Shown: positions 19,071-28,312 of the stretch, in pieces
How positions within the stretch are numbered: position 1 is the first letter of the stretch
Layout: each line of letters begins with the position of its first letter
Assembly (NCBI RefSeq): GCF_004028235.1
Contig: NZ_CP035037.1
Span: 2,480,001-2,544,000, forward strand
Direction of reading: 5' to 3'
Source: Leucobacter muris
GTDB taxonomy: Bacteria > Actinomycetota > Actinomycetes > Actinomycetales > Microbacteriaceae
DNA length: 64,000 nt
Notes under the pieces: generated by a model
Databases searched by the model: none
The model's input: only the letters and a program-made list of their open reading frames with translations
Told to the model about the DNA's origin: nothing
Program-made: the position numbers and the translations under genes

Positions 19071-20858
19071 ATGAACGAATCATCAGAATCCGAACGCCCC
19101 GGGGGCGCCCCGGCCGGGCAGGGCTTCTTCGCCTGGCTCCGCGGCCTCGGCATCGTGCGCGGCTCCGACCGCTGGTTCGCCGGCGTGGCCGGAGGCATCG
19201 CGGCGAAGGCCGGCATCGACCCGCTCATCGTGCGCGGCATCTTCGTGGTGCTGGCACTGCTCGGCGGGCCCGGCGTGATCCTCTACCTCGTGGGCTGGCT
19301 GCTGCTGCCCGACTCGACCGGGCGCATCCACGTGGAGGACATCTTCCGGGGGCGAGCATCGGCCGGGGTGCTGACCGCGGCGATCATCTTCGCCGCAGTG
19401 GTCATCATCCCGGCGATCGTCGGGTTCGTGCTCACGGGGGCGCCGCTGGTCGGCGCGCCCGGCTTCTGGGGCTGGGATCTCTGGGGCTCCGTGGGAGTGC
19501 CCGAGTGGATTCCGCGCACCGTCGCCTGGCTGTTCTGGATCGCGATCCTCGTGTTCGGCTTCCTGTGGCTGCGCAAGGCCCTGTTGAACCGTGGTCGCGA
19601 GCAGGCCGGGCAGCGCGCCGCCGAGACCGCTGACGAGGCGGCGGCGACGGGCTCGTCGGCGCCCGCTCCCCCGTTCGGGGCCGGCTTCGCCGCCACCGCC
19701 GATGGCTCGGGCACCGAGCCCCTCGGTCCGCCCACCCCGACGTCCGCGCCGGGCTCGCCCAGCGCGGACGGCTCGATTCCGCCGGCCTCAGGCGGCCGCT
19801 CCTTCGCCGATCGCACCGACGAGTTCGCGAAGCGCACCGCCGAAGACGCCGCGGCCTGGGGCGAGCGCGTCGGCGAGAAGGCCACCCGCTGGAGCGAAGA
19901 GGTCGGCCGCCAGGCCGACGAGTGGAGCGCCCGGTACGCCGAGCACCACGACGCGCACCGCATGGGCCCCGCGCAGGCGGTGCTCACACTCGCACTCGCA
20001 CTGCTCGCGGCAGGCGGCACCGCGCTCTGGGTGATGGGCCTCGACGTGCCCCCGCAGGTGAGCAGCGTCGCACCGGCACCCCTGCTCGCGGCCATCATCG
20101 CGGCGCTCGCAGTGCTGGCGCTCTCGCTCATCGTCGCCGGGGTGCGCGGCCGCCACACCGGCTGGGTCGGGTTCCTCGCCGCCTGCGGTGTGTTCGCGCT
20201 GCTCATCACCGTCGTGCTGCCCTGGGGCACCCGCTTCCAGCCGTTCGGCACCGCGCACGTCGACGGGATGAGCCCCGCGGGCACCGTCGTCGTGGCCGGC
20301 AACGTCGAGATCGACCTCAGCAGCCTCGACGAGCATCCCGGCGACGGGGGCGACATCGAGGTCTGGCAGCTCGCCGGCAACGCGACGGTGCAGCTCCCAG
20401 AGCATCGACCCACGGCGGTGCGGGTGCGGGTGCTCGCCGGCAACGTCAAGGAGACGGGCACCGAGCGCGACGGCTTCAGGATCTCGGGGCCGTTCCTCGC
20501 CCACGACACGGGCACGACGCTCACCGGCACCGGCGACGCCTTCGCCGACGACTCGGTCGCGCATGTCACGGTATACCTGCTCGCCGGCAACGTGCGCGTC
20601 GAGGGCGGCGGATCGTCGGTGGGTCAGATCGGCGAGCGCGAACGGCAGCGACTCGAAGACGAGCAGCGCCGCATCGCCGCCGAGCAGCGGGCCGGTGCCG
20701 ACGCCGAGCGCCTCGACGAGGCGCAGCAGCAGCTCGAGCGCGTCGAGTGGAGGCTGGAGGAGCCCGGCCTGAGTGCGAGCGAGCAGCGATCGCTCGAACG
20801 GCAGCGCGACGAGCTACTCGACACCGTGAACGACCTCGAACAGGAGATGGCGCGATGA
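19071..20858 (+). CDS. PspC-toastrack (LiaF-like) membrane protein with C-terminal coiled coil
   Basis: 595 aa. PspC domain (about 28-85), further membrane helices (about 100-120 and 150-167), Pro/Ala-rich linker, an amphipathic helical stretch (245-295), more membrane helices (about 302-380), then a toastrack/LiaF-like beta domain with three spaced AGNV repeats (about 395-512), and a charged coiled coil (515-595). Likely a membrane-stress sensor acting with the adjacent PspC kinase. CAGACT lies 6 bases before the ATG. The coiled-coil tail after the toastrack domain is unusual and may mimic PspA-like oligomerisation. Confidence 0.88.
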   Translation: MNESSESERPGGAPAGQGFFAWLRGLGIVRGSDRWFAGVAGGIAAKAGIDPLIVRGIFVVLALLGGPGVILYLVGWLLLPDSTGRIHVEDIFRGRASAGVLTAAIIFAAVVIIPAIVGFVLTGAPLVGAPGFWGWDLWGSVGVPEWIPRTVAWLFWIAILVFGFLWLRKALLNRGREQAGQRAAETADEAAATGSSAPAPPFGAGFAATADGSGTEPLGPPTPTSAPGSPSADGSIPPASGGRSFADRTDEFAKRTAEDAAAWGERVGEKATRWSEEVGRQADEWSARYAEHHDAHRMGPAQAVLTLALALLAAGGTALWVMGLDVPPQVSSVAPAPLLAAIIAALAVLALSLIVAGVRGRHTGWVGFLAACGVFALLITVVLPWGTRFQPFGTAHVDGMSPAGTVVVAGNVEIDLSSLDEHPGDGGDIEVWQLAGNATVQLPEHRPTAVRVRVLAGNVKETGTERDGFRISGPFLAHDTGTTLTGTGDAFADDSVAHVTVYLLAGNVRVEGGGSSVGQIGERERQRLEDEQRRIAAEQRAGADAERLDEAQQQLERVEWRLEEPGLSASEQRSLERQRDELLDTVNDLEQEMAR

Positions 20859-21232
20859 ACACGAACGACCAGGGCTCCGAGCCGCACGAGCCGCAGACCA
20901 CGCCGCTGCCGCACGGGCGAGACGATCTCGTGCCCCCTCCCCCCGAGACCGACGGGGCATCGGCCGCATCCGGTGCCGCTCCCGCCGCGCCCGCCGCTGG
21001 CGCCCATCCGGCGCCGGTCGCCGCGGACGCCCGACCGCCGGCCCGCACCGGACCGCGCACCGGACCGATCGTCTGGGGCGCGCTGATCCTCGCCTTCTGC
21101 GGCTATGCGGCGCAGCGCGCGTTCGGCACCGACGGCCTCGACACCGCCTGGTGGATCACCGCGACGGTGATCGGCCTCGGCGTGCTGCTGCTCGTGGTGG
21201 GCGGGGCGATCCTGCTGCGAGGCAGACGCTGA
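20855..21232 (+). CDS. Small membrane protein, function unknown
   Basis: 125 aa: a Pro/Ala-rich disordered N-terminus (1-70) followed by two membrane helices (about 72-90 and 98-120) and a basic end. ATG overlaps the stop of the PspC/toastrack gene (ATGA), so the two are translationally coupled. No family recognised; probably part of the same envelope-stress module. Confidence 0.8.
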   Translation: MNTNDQGSEPHEPQTTPLPHGRDDLVPPPPETDGASAASGAAPAAPAAGAHPAPVAADARPPARTGPRTGPIVWGALILAFCGYAAQRAFGTDGLDTAWWITATVIGLGVLLLVVGGAILLRGRR

Positions 21233-21233
21233 G

Positions 21234-22742
21234 TCAGCCCTGGATGCGAGGGATCTCGCGCGTCTGCGCCGAGATCCAGTGCAGCGGCACCTGCACGGCC
21301 ACGCGGGTGCCGCCGCCCTCGCTGGGGCCCCACACGATGCTGCCGCCGAGCTCGCCCTCGACGAGGGTGCGCACGATCTGAGTGCCGAGGCCGTCGCCGA
21401 CGGCGCCCCCGGGCAGACCCGTGCCGGTGTCGACGACCTCGACGGCGAGCCTCTCGTCGCTGCGGTTCGCGCGGATGAACACCTCTCCCTCGCGCCCCGC
21501 GAGGCCGTGCTCGACGGCGTTCGTCACGATCTCGGTGAGCGCCAGCGCCAGCGGCGTCGCGTACTCCGAGGGCAGCTCGCCGAACTCGCCGTCCTTTCGC
21601 AGGTGCACGGTGGTGTTGTGCAGGCTCGCGACCTCGGCGGCGAGCCCCAGCACCCGGTCGAAGACCACGTCGAAGTCGACGATCTGAGAGAGGCCCGTCG
21701 ACAGCGTGTCGTGCACCACGGCGATGGCGGCGACGCGGCGCATGGCCTGGCCGAGCACCTGCTTGGCCTCCTCGCTGCGCGCGCGGCGGGCCTGCACCCG
21801 CAGCAGCGAGGCCACCGTCTGCAGGTTGTTCTTCACCCGGTGGTGGATCTCGCGAATGGTCGCGTCCTTGGTGATGAGCTCCTGGGCCTGCTGCCGCAGC
21901 TCGGTCACGTCTCGGGTGAGCACGATGCCGCCGACGCGCGCACCGTCGCGGATCACGGGGATGGAGCGCAGGTTCACGGTGCGGCCGCGCGCGGTGATCT
22001 CGCCGCGCTTCGCGACCTTGCCCTGCGCGATGAGCGGCAGCGACTCGTTGGTGTCGAACTGCCCCTTGACGATCTCGGCGATCACCTCCGAGAAGTTCTC
22101 GCCCTCGAGCTCGTCGCGGAAGCCGAGCCGGTTGAAGATGGTCTGGGTGTTGGGGCTTGCGAAGGTCACGGTGCCCTCGAGGTCGATGCGGGCCAGGCCG
22201 TCGGAGGCGCGAGGGGCGCCGTGCTGGCGCCCGGGGGATGAACCGGGCGACGGGAAGAGGCCGTGCCGGATCATCATGAACATGTCGTCGGAGACCTCGC
22301 GGAACGCGGCTCCGATGCGCGACGCCTTCTGGGTGTCGGCGACGCTCGTGTGCACGGTGACGACGGCGAACGGGCCGAACTCCTCGCCGTCGGCGAGGCG
22401 GCTCACCGAGTAGGCCGAGAGCCGCATCGGGTTCTCCTCGTACCACGCGGGAGACGTCGAGATGACCGGCTCCCCCGTCCCCATCGCCTCGTCGACCAGT
22501 TCGCGCCAGTCCGGGCGCAGGAACTCGCCGATCACGTCGCGGTAGAACAGCGTGACCGAGCCCGCGGGCCGGCTGTGCGCCACCGCGAGGTAGTCGCCGC
22601 TCTCGGTCGGCACCCAGAGCACGACGTCGCTGAGGGCGAGGTCGGCGAGCAGCTGCCAGTCGAGGGCGAGCAGCTCGAGCCACTCGACCTCTTCTTCGTT
22701 CAGGGTCGAGTACTTCGTCGCGAGATCACGCAGAGTTGCCAC
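21234..22742 (-). CDS. PdtaS-like sensor histidine kinase
   Basis: 502 aa soluble kinase. GAF-type N-terminus (about 1-150), PAS domain (about 180-290), HisKA_2 with REIHHRVKNN (His300/301) and HATPase (TEIVTNAVEHGL, DTGTGLPGG). This is the architecture of actinobacterial PdtaS, which pairs with an ANTAR antiterminator (PdtaR); no such regulator is nearby. GTG start with TAGGCT exactly 6 bases upstream. Confidence 0.9.
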   Translation of the reverse strand: MATLRDLATKYSTLNEEEVEWLELLALDWQLLADLALSDVVLWVPTESGDYLAVAHSRPAGSVTLFYRDVIGEFLRPDWRELVDEAMGTGEPVISTSPAWYEENPMRLSAYSVSRLADGEEFGPFAVVTVHTSVADTQKASRIGAAFREVSDDMFMMIRHGLFPSPGSSPGRQHGAPRASDGLARIDLEGTVTFASPNTQTIFNRLGFRDELEGENFSEVIAEIVKGQFDTNESLPLIAQGKVAKRGEITARGRTVNLRSIPVIRDGARVGGIVLTRDVTELRQQAQELITKDATIREIHHRVKNNLQTVASLLRVQARRARSEEAKQVLGQAMRRVAAIAVVHDTLSTGLSQIVDFDVVFDRVLGLAAEVASLHNTTVHLRKDGEFGELPSEYATPLALALTEIVTNAVEHGLAGREGEVFIRANRSDERLAVEVVDTGTGLPGGAVGDGLGTQIVRTLVEGELGGSIVWGPSEGGGTRVAVQVPLHWISAQTREIPRIQG

Positions 22743-22748
22743 CCCCTC

Positions 22749-22754
22749 AGCCTA
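22749..22754 (-). promoter_or_regulatory. -10 hexamer of leaderless PdtaS-like kinase
   Basis: TAGGCT on the minus strand ends 6 bases before the GTG start. Confidence 0.55.
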
Positions 22755-22915
22755 GGGCACCCGACCCGGGCCGACGCTGCGCCGCCGCTCGATCCGCTGA
22801 AGCCCGAACGGGCTTCCATCGGCTGTCTCCGAGCAGGCGCGCCGGAGACCCGCGCCGGAGACCCGCGCCGACGACGGCTCAATGCGGAACGACCCATCCC
22901 CCGCCCCAGGCTAAG

Positions 22916-22937
22916 CACAGCTTTATCACAGCTTTTA
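22916..22937 (+). repeat. 11-bp tandem direct repeat upstream of the Rv3235-family promoter
   Basis: CACAGCTTTAT is followed at once by CACAGCTTTTA, 20 bases upstream of a -35-like TTGACC. The 11-bp period equals one helical turn, as in activator binding sites. It is part of the 22755-23090 spacer, which otherwise holds only the promoter and a 7-bp hairpin at 23033-23050. Confidence 0.5.
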
Positions 22938-22957
22938 CATCCTGCTCCCAAAAGCTC

Positions 22958-22986
22958 TTGACCCGCCGCAGGTCGCATTCTCTAGT
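22958..22986 (+). promoter_or_regulatory. Promoter of the Rv3235-family gene
   Basis: TTGACC (22958-22963) and TCTAGT (22981-22986) with a 17-base spacer, close to the housekeeping consensus; start codon about 105 bases downstream. Confidence 0.6.
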
Positions 22987-23090
22987 GTGGAGCTTCCCCG
23001 ACTCCGCGACAGTTATCGCGAAACTCGGTGTTCGATGCGATGACGCATCGTCGTCGACGACCCGGTCGGCTGACGCGAAAGGAGATCCTC

Positions 23091-23723
23091 ATGCCCTCTT
23101 CCGCCCCTCGCACCCCCGCGCGCCAGAACTCCACCGGCCCGTCGCCGCGTCCGCCGACCCCTGCCGACTCACCGTTCGCACCGGCGGACTCACCGCTCGC
23201 GCCGGCCGCGACACCCATCGCGCGGCCGGTCGGCCCGGCGCCGCTGCGCGCTCCGAGCAGGTCGACTCGGCGGCACCTGCGCGCGCTGCCCGCACTCGGC
23301 GAGACGCCGGTCGGGGCCGACACGGGACCGGGCGGCCGCCTGCGCCCCAGCTCCGCATCCGGCACGGGCAGCGACAACGGCGACATCCCGCCGCCTCCCG
23401 CGCAGCTCGTCCAGAGGCTCGCGCTCTACGCCTTCGAAGCCCTCGAGGGCTCGCGCGCGATCGCCCAGCTCGCGGGGTGGATCACACCGGCGGTCGTGCA
23501 GCAGCTGCGTGAGCGACGCGCCGCCCGCACCGAGCGCCGCACGATCTACCGCGACGACCGCCGCATCGTGGCGACCCCCGGCAGGGCGCATATCGGACGG
23601 CCGATGCCGCACGTGATCGAGGCGACCGTCGTGCTGTTCGCGGAGCCGAGATCCTGCGTCGTCGCGATGCGGCTCGAGCACGCGGCCGGCCGCTGGCGCG
23701 CCACATCGCTCACGGTGCTCTGA
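23091..23723 (+). CDS. Rv3235 family protein
   Basis: 210 aa, conserved in Actinobacteria, function unknown. The N-terminal 90 residues are Pro/Ala-rich and probably disordered; the conserved C-terminal domain (about 105-210) has LALYAFEALEGSRAIAQLAG and a beta-rich end. Start chosen at ATG with an excellent GAAAGGAG at optimal spacing; an upstream in-frame ATG at 23028 lacks one. Convergent with rlmB. Confidence 0.85.
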   Translation: MPSSAPRTPARQNSTGPSPRPPTPADSPFAPADSPLAPAATPIARPVGPAPLRAPSRSTRRHLRALPALGETPVGADTGPGGRLRPSSASGTGSDNGDIPPPPAQLVQRLALYAFEALEGSRAIAQLAGWITPAVVQQLRERRAARTERRTIYRDDRRIVATPGRAHIGRPMPHVIEATVVLFAEPRSCVVAMRLEHAAGRWRATSLTVL

Positions 23724-23787
23724 GCCGCGGCCGCGGAGTCACCGTGAAGCGCCCCGCAAACCCGCGACCTCGAACTCCCGGCAGCCG

Positions 23788-24777
23788 CTACTCCGCGCGG
23801 AGCTTCGCCACCTCGTAGAGTGCGACGCTCGCCGCGATGCCGGCGTTCAGCGACTCGGCCGCCGACGAGATCGGAATCGACACGACCGCGTCGCAGTGCT
23901 CGGTGACGAGCCGCGAGAGTCCCTTGCCCTCGCTGCCGATCACGAGCACGAGCGGGCGATCCGCCAGCTCGAGCCCGGGCAGCGACACGTTGCCGCCGCC
24001 GTCGAGGCCGAGCACGAAGACGCCCTGCTTCTTGAACTCCTTGAGGGTCTGCGTGAGGTTCGACGCCATCGCCACGGGGATGCGGGCGGCGGCGCCGGCC
24101 GAGGTCTTCCAGGCGGCCGAGTTGAGGCCGGCCGACCGGCGCTGCGGCACGACCACGCCCTGCCCGCCGAACGCGGCGGTCGAGCGGATGATCGCTCCCA
24201 GGTTGCGGGGGTCGGTGACGCCGTCGAGCGCGACGATCAGCGGCACCTCGTCGCGGCCGATGATCTCGTCGAGCATCTCGAGGGGGTGCGCGTACTCCAT
24301 CGGCGGCACCTTGAGCACCACGCCCTGGTGCACCGTGTCGCGCTCGGTCATGCGATCCATCTCGGGGCGCATCACCTCGAGCACGGGCACGTTGCGGTTC
24401 GTCGCGAGGCGCAGGATCTCGCGCGTGCGGTCGTCCATCTCGATGCGCGCGGCGATGTAGAGCGCGGTCGCTGGGATGCGGGTGCGTAGGGCCTCGAGCA
24501 CGGCGTTGCGGCCGGTCACGAGCTCGGACTCGTCCTTCTTCGCACCGCCGCGGCCTCGCTCGGGGCCGCGGCCGGCGCCGCCCGCGTGCCGCAGCTTCGC
24601 CGCCTCGTAGCGCTCGCGCGACTTCTTGGCCTTGTAGGCGGCGTGATACTCGCGATCCTCGGCGCGGGGCGTGGGGCCGCGGCCCTCGAGGGCCTGACGC
24701 CCCTGCCCGCCCGAGCCGACGGCTTTGCCGAGGCCCTTCTTGCGCACTGCGCCGGTACGGCTCTTCTTATTACTCAT
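23788..24777 (-). CDS. rlmB: 23S rRNA 2'-O-ribose methyltransferase (TrmH/RlmB family)
   Basis: SPOUT-class methyltransferase expected to methylate guanosine 2251 of 23S rRNA. 329 aa: a basic, low-complexity N-terminal extension (1-85), substrate-binding domain starting [12 protein letters not shown], and SpoU catalytic motifs [33 protein letters not shown] and [15 protein letters not shown] (SAM-binding knot). ATG overlaps the cysS stop by 4 bp, the usual actinobacterial cysS-rlmB pair. Confidence 0.95.
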   Translation of the reverse strand: MSNKKSRTGAVRKKGLGKAVGSGGQGRQALEGRGPTPRAEDREYHAAYKAKKSRERYEAAKLRHAGGAGRGPERGRGGAKKDESELVTGRNAVLEALRTRIPATALYIAARIEMDDRTREILRLATNRNVPVLEVMRPEMDRMTERDTVHQGVVLKVPPMEYAHPLEMLDEIIGRDEVPLIVALDGVTDPRNLGAIIRSTAAFGGQGVVVPQRRSAGLNSAAWKTSAGAAARIPVAMASNLTQTLKEFKKQGVFVLGLDGGGNVSLPGLELADRPLVLVIGSEGKGLSRLVTEHCDAVVSIPISSAAESLNAGIAASVALYEVAKLRAE

Positions 24778-26234
24778 GACAGGCTCCAGCGGGTTCCGTT
24801 CGGGGTGTCTTCGAGCGCGACGCCGGCCGCCAGCAGGCGGTCCCGGATCGCGTCGCTCGCGGCGAAGTCCTTGTTCGCGCGGGCTTCGGCGCGCTGCTCG
24901 ATGAGCGCGCGCACGAGGTGGTCGAGGGCGGATGCGGATGCATCGCCGGGTGCGGAGCCGCCGGGCGCGGCCCAGGAGTCGGCTCGCGGATCGAGGCCGA
25001 GCACGTCGAGCATGGCGGCGACCTCCGCGGCTCGGGCGAGCGCCGTCGCGGTGTCGGCGGAGTCGATCGCCGCGTTGCCCGCTCGGACGGCGCCGTGCAG
25101 AGCGGCGAGCGCCTGCGGAACCGCGAAGTCGTCGAGCATCGCTTCGACGAACGCGGCGGGGAGCCGTGACGCGGCGTCGCCCTCGCCCGGGGCGGGGATC
25201 GGGGCGCCCGCCGCCTCGGCGAGCTTGCCGGCGCGCTCGAGGAAGCCCTCGATGCGCTCGAACGCCGCTGCCGCCTCGGCGAGCGAGGTGTCCGAGAACT
25301 CGAGCACCGAACGGTAGTGCGCCGATCCGAGGAAGTAGCGCAGCACGACGGGCCGCGCAGCCGCCAGCAGGTCTGCGGCGAACAGCGAGTTGCCGAGCGA
25401 CTTCGACATCTTCTGCCCGCCCGTGTTCACGAGGCCGTTGTGGATCCAGTGACGCGCGAACGGGTGGCCCGCGGCCTGCGACTGCGCCAGCTCGTTCTCG
25501 TGGTGCGGGAAGCGCAGGTCGAGGCCGCCGCCGTGGATGTCGAACTGCTCGCCCAGGTAGCGCGTCGCCATCGCCGAGCACTCGATGTGCCAGCCGGGCC
25601 GGCCGCGCCCCCACGGCGACTCCCACGAGGCCGACACCGGCTCGTGCTCGCGGTGCGCCTTCCAGAGCGCGAAATCGCGGGGGTCGCGCTTGCCCACCGG
25701 TTCCGAATCGGCCGCAGCGTCCATCTGCTCGCGGCTCTGACGCGTGAGGGCGCCGTACTCGGGCCAGCTCGCGGTGTCGAAGTAGACGCTCGCCGAACCG
25801 TCGGCCGCCCGGTAGGCGTGGCCGCGCCCGATGAGCCGCTCGATGAGCGCGATCATCTCGGCGATGTTCGCCGTGGCGCGCGGCTCGTAAGTGGGCGGCA
25901 GCACGCCGATCGCCTCGTAGGCGGCGGTGAACTCGCGCTCCACGCGGTAGGCGAGGGCCCACCACTGCTCGGCGGATCCGCTCTGCTGGGCGGCGCGGGC
26001 GTGGTCGAGGATCTTGTCGTCGATGTCGGTGACGTTTCGGATCAGGGTGACGTCGTGGCCGGTCGCCGTGAACCAGCGCCGCATCTGGTCGTAGACGAGC
26101 GCGCTGCGCAGGTGCCCGATGTGGGGGGCCGACTGCACGGTGGGGCCGCAGACGTAGAGGCCGATCCGGCCCTCCTCGCGGGGCTCGAAATCGACGACCT
26201 GCTGCGCGCGCGAATCGTAGATGCGTTGTCTCAC
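24774..26234 (-). CDS. cysS: Cysteinyl-tRNA synthetase
   Basis: Class I synthetase, 486 aa. [17 protein letters not shown] contains the HIGH motif, [10 protein letters not shown] is the second signature; zinc-site residues CSAM and HHENE are present, and a DALR-type domain ends the protein. GTG start; TAGGCT lies exactly 6 bases upstream (26241-26246) without a Shine-Dalgarno, implying leaderless translation. Unlike many relatives it is not adjacent to ispF; phoU lies between. Confidence 0.97.
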   Translation of the reverse strand: MRQRIYDSRAQQVVDFEPREEGRIGLYVCGPTVQSAPHIGHLRSALVYDQMRRWFTATGHDVTLIRNVTDIDDKILDHARAAQQSGSAEQWWALAYRVEREFTAAYEAIGVLPPTYEPRATANIAEMIALIERLIGRGHAYRAADGSASVYFDTASWPEYGALTRQSREQMDAAADSEPVGKRDPRDFALWKAHREHEPVSASWESPWGRGRPGWHIECSAMATRYLGEQFDIHGGGLDLRFPHHENELAQSQAAGHPFARHWIHNGLVNTGGQKMSKSLGNSLFAADLLAAARPVVLRYFLGSAHYRSVLEFSDTSLAEAAAAFERIEGFLERAGKLAEAAGAPIPAPGEGDAASRLPAAFVEAMLDDFAVPQALAALHGAVRAGNAAIDSADTATALARAAEVAAMLDVLGLDPRADSWAAPGGSAPGDASASALDHLVRALIEQRAEARANKDFAASDAIRDRLLAAGVALEDTPNGTRWSLS

Positions 26235-26240
26235 CCTACA

Positions 26241-26246
26241 AGCCTA
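26241..26246 (-). promoter_or_regulatory. -10 hexamer of leaderless cysS
   Basis: TAGGCT on the minus strand, 6 bases before the GTG start. Confidence 0.55.
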
Positions 26247-26301
26247 CCTGCGGCCGACCGCGCGGCCGGTGCGGCCGGCGCCGGCGGCGCGAGCGGATCG
26301 C

Positions 26302-26943
26302 TCAGTCGAGCGTGCCGTGCAGGAAGAACTGCACCTGCTTGGCGATGCTCACGGCGTGGTCGCCGAAGCGCTCGTGGTACCGGCTCGCGAGGGTCGCGTC
26401 GACGGCGCCCATCGGGTTGGCGGCCAGCTTGTCGCTGAGCACCTTCTCGAACACCTTGGCGTGCAGCTCGTCGAGGTCGTCGTCGAGGTCGCGCACCTCC
26501 TCGATCACCCGCGGGTCCTGCGTGCCGAGCAGTTCGACGATCTTGCTCGCCATCTCGACGTCGAGCGCGCCCATGCGCACGAAGATCTTCTTGAGGCCCT
26601 TCGGGATCGCGCTCTCGGGGTAGCGGTAGCGCGCGAGCTGCGCGATGTGCTGGGCGAGGTCGCCCATGCGCTCGAGGGAGGCGCTCATGCGCAGGGCGCC
26701 GACCATGAGGCGCAGGTCGGACGCGACGGGCTGCTGACGGGCCAGGATGTCGATCGTGAGCTGGTCGAGCTGGGCTGCGAGCACGTCGATCTCGTCGGCG
26801 CCGTCGAGCACCTGCTCGGCGAGGGCGACGTCGGAGTTGCCGAAGGCGGCGGTGGCGTTCTCGATCGCCGCCTCTACGAGCTCGGCGATCTTGACGAGGC
26901 GCTCCTGCACCTCGCGCAGTTCCTGCTGGAAGACCTCACGCAT
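26302..26943 (-). CDS. phoU: Phosphate-signalling protein PhoU
   Basis: 213 aa, two three-helix PhoU repeats with the metal-binding pattern ERMGDLAQHI in repeat one and YHERFGDHAVSI in repeat two. Cytoplasmic negative regulator linking phosphate transport to the SenX3-RegX3 kinase pair, which is encoded divergently across 139 bases with a PHO-box-like repeat. Confidence 0.96.
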   Translation of the reverse strand: MREVFQQELREVQERLVKIAELVEAAIENATAAFGNSDVALAEQVLDGADEIDVLAAQLDQLTIDILARQQPVASDLRLMVGALRMSASLERMGDLAQHIAQLARYRYPESAIPKGLKKIFVRMGALDVEMASKIVELLGTQDPRVIEEVRDLDDDLDELHAKVFEKVLSDKLAANPMGAVDATLASRYHERFGDHAVSIAKQVQFFLHGTLD

Positions 26944-27020
26944 GCCGTTTCCTCTCTCAAATGCTGCGCCGAACGGGCACCCTCACCAGTCTGGGGCGGA
27001 TCGATGAACCACGGCGCACC

Positions 27021-27042
27021 GGCAGGTGAACAACAGTTGAAC
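27021..27042. promoter_or_regulatory. PHO-box-like direct repeat between phoU and senX3
   Basis: Read on the minus strand: GTTCAACTGTT followed directly by GTTCACCTGCC, two 11-bp units beginning GTTCA. This matches the GTTCACC direct-repeat sites bound by PhoP/RegX3-type regulators in Actinobacteria. It lies 41 bases upstream of senX3 and 78 bases upstream of phoU. Confidence 0.65.
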
Positions 27043-27082
27043 TCTGGATCTCGCGCCGGGGGCCACCTCTACGATAAAAGAC

Positions 27083-28312
27083 ATGGACCCGACCCTGCTC
27101 GTTCTCGCTTCGACGGCACTGGGAGCCGTGGTCGGCGCGGGCGTGGCCGTCACCATCCTGGGCATGCGGAGGGCGGGCCGTCGACGCGCGGCCGAGCTGC
27201 GGCCCGAGCTCGGCGAGGTCGCCACTACGATCCTCGACGAAATCGACATGTTCGCGGTGATCCTCGACTCCTCCCTCACCCCGGTGTACGCGAACCCGAT
27301 CGCCCGTCAGGAGCGCCACATCAGCGACGAGGACATCCGCGATCCCGAGTTCCTGGCCAGGGTGCGGCGGGTGATGACGACGGGTGCGCCCGACACCCAC
27401 GAGCCCGATCCCACGGATCCCGCCGACACGGTGCGCATCCACATCGTGCGCATCCAGCGGCGCTTCGCGGTGGTGCTCGCCGAGGATCTGGGCGAGGAAC
27501 AGCGCGTGAACGCGATGCGACGGGACTTCATCGCGAACGTGAGCCACGAGCTGAAGACCCCGATCGCCGCGATCGGTCTGCTCTCCGAGGCCGTGCAGCA
27601 GGCCGCCGACGAGCCCGAGCTGGTGCGCGGCTTCGCGAAGAGCCTCGTGAAGGAGTCGCGCAGGCTCGGCGAGCTGAGCCGCGACATCATCCAGCTCTCC
27701 GAGGCGCAGTCCACGCTGCGCCCCGAGGATCGCGAGTCGGTCTCGCTGCGCGACCTCGTGCGCGGCGAGGTCGAGTCGCACCGGGAGTTCGCGGCGCAGC
27801 ACGGCATCGAGTTGGTCGTGACCGACGATTCGGAGCCGGATCGCGACGCGACGATCCTCGGCCGCCCGACCTCGCTCGGCACCGCGGTCGCGAACCTGCT
27901 GAGCAACGCGATCCGGCACTCCCCCGAGGGCAGCCGGGTGGGCATCGGCATGGAGCTCCAGCGCCGCAGCTTCCTCGTGACCGTCACCGACCAGGGCGAG
28001 GGCATCGCGCCCGAGCACCAGCCCCGCATCTTCGAGCGCTTCTACCGCGTCGACGGCGCCCGCACCCGCGGGGAGGGCGGCACGGGTCTCGGCCTCAGCA
28101 TCACCCGGCACACGATGCGCGCGCACGGCGGCGACGTCGACGTGTGGTCGCAGCCGGGCGTCGGTTCGAGCTTCACACTCACCTTCCCCCTCCACGACCC
28201 GGAGGGCTCCTCGAAGAGCTCCAAGCGGGCGAAGAAGGCGCGACGCGCGACGCGCGGATCCGCCGAGGCGGCGCAGACCGCCGCCCCCGTTCCCCAGAAA
28301 GGACACCAGTAG
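27083..28312 (+). CDS. senX3: Phosphate sensor histidine kinase (SenX3/PhoR type)
   Basis: 409 aa. N-terminal membrane helix (about 5-27), PAS-like domain (about 50-135), HisKA with FIANVSHELKTP (His155), HATPase with NLLSNAIRHSP and DQGEGIAPEH, and a Lys/Arg/Ala-rich tail. Phosphorylates RegX3 when phosphate is scarce. TACGAT sits 7 bases before the ATG (27070-27075), consistent with a leaderless transcript. Stop codon overlaps the regX3 start by one base. Confidence 0.95.
   Translation: MDPTLLVLASTALGAVVGAGVAVTILGMRRAGRRRAAELRPELGEVATTILDEIDMFAVILDSSLTPVYANPIARQERHISDEDIRDPEFLARVRRVMTTGAPDTHEPDPTDPADTVRIHIVRIQRRFAVVLAEDLGEEQRVNAMRRDFIANVSHELKTPIAAIGLLSEAVQQAADEPELVRGFAKSLVKESRRLGELSRDIIQLSEAQSTLRPEDRESVSLRDLVRGEVESHREFAAQHGIELVVTDDSEPDRDATILGRPTSLGTAVANLLSNAIRHSPEGSRVGIGMELQRRSFLVTVTDQGEGIAPEHQPRIFERFYRVDGARTRGEGGTGLGLSITRHTMRAHGGDVDVWSQPGVGSSFTLTFPLHDPEGSSKSSKRAKKARRATRGSAEAAQTAAPVPQKGHQ

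Noticed and set aside
24778..25965. Upstream extension of the rlmB frame
   Set aside because: It lies inside cysS in another frame; the overlapping ATGA start at 24777 is the natural one.
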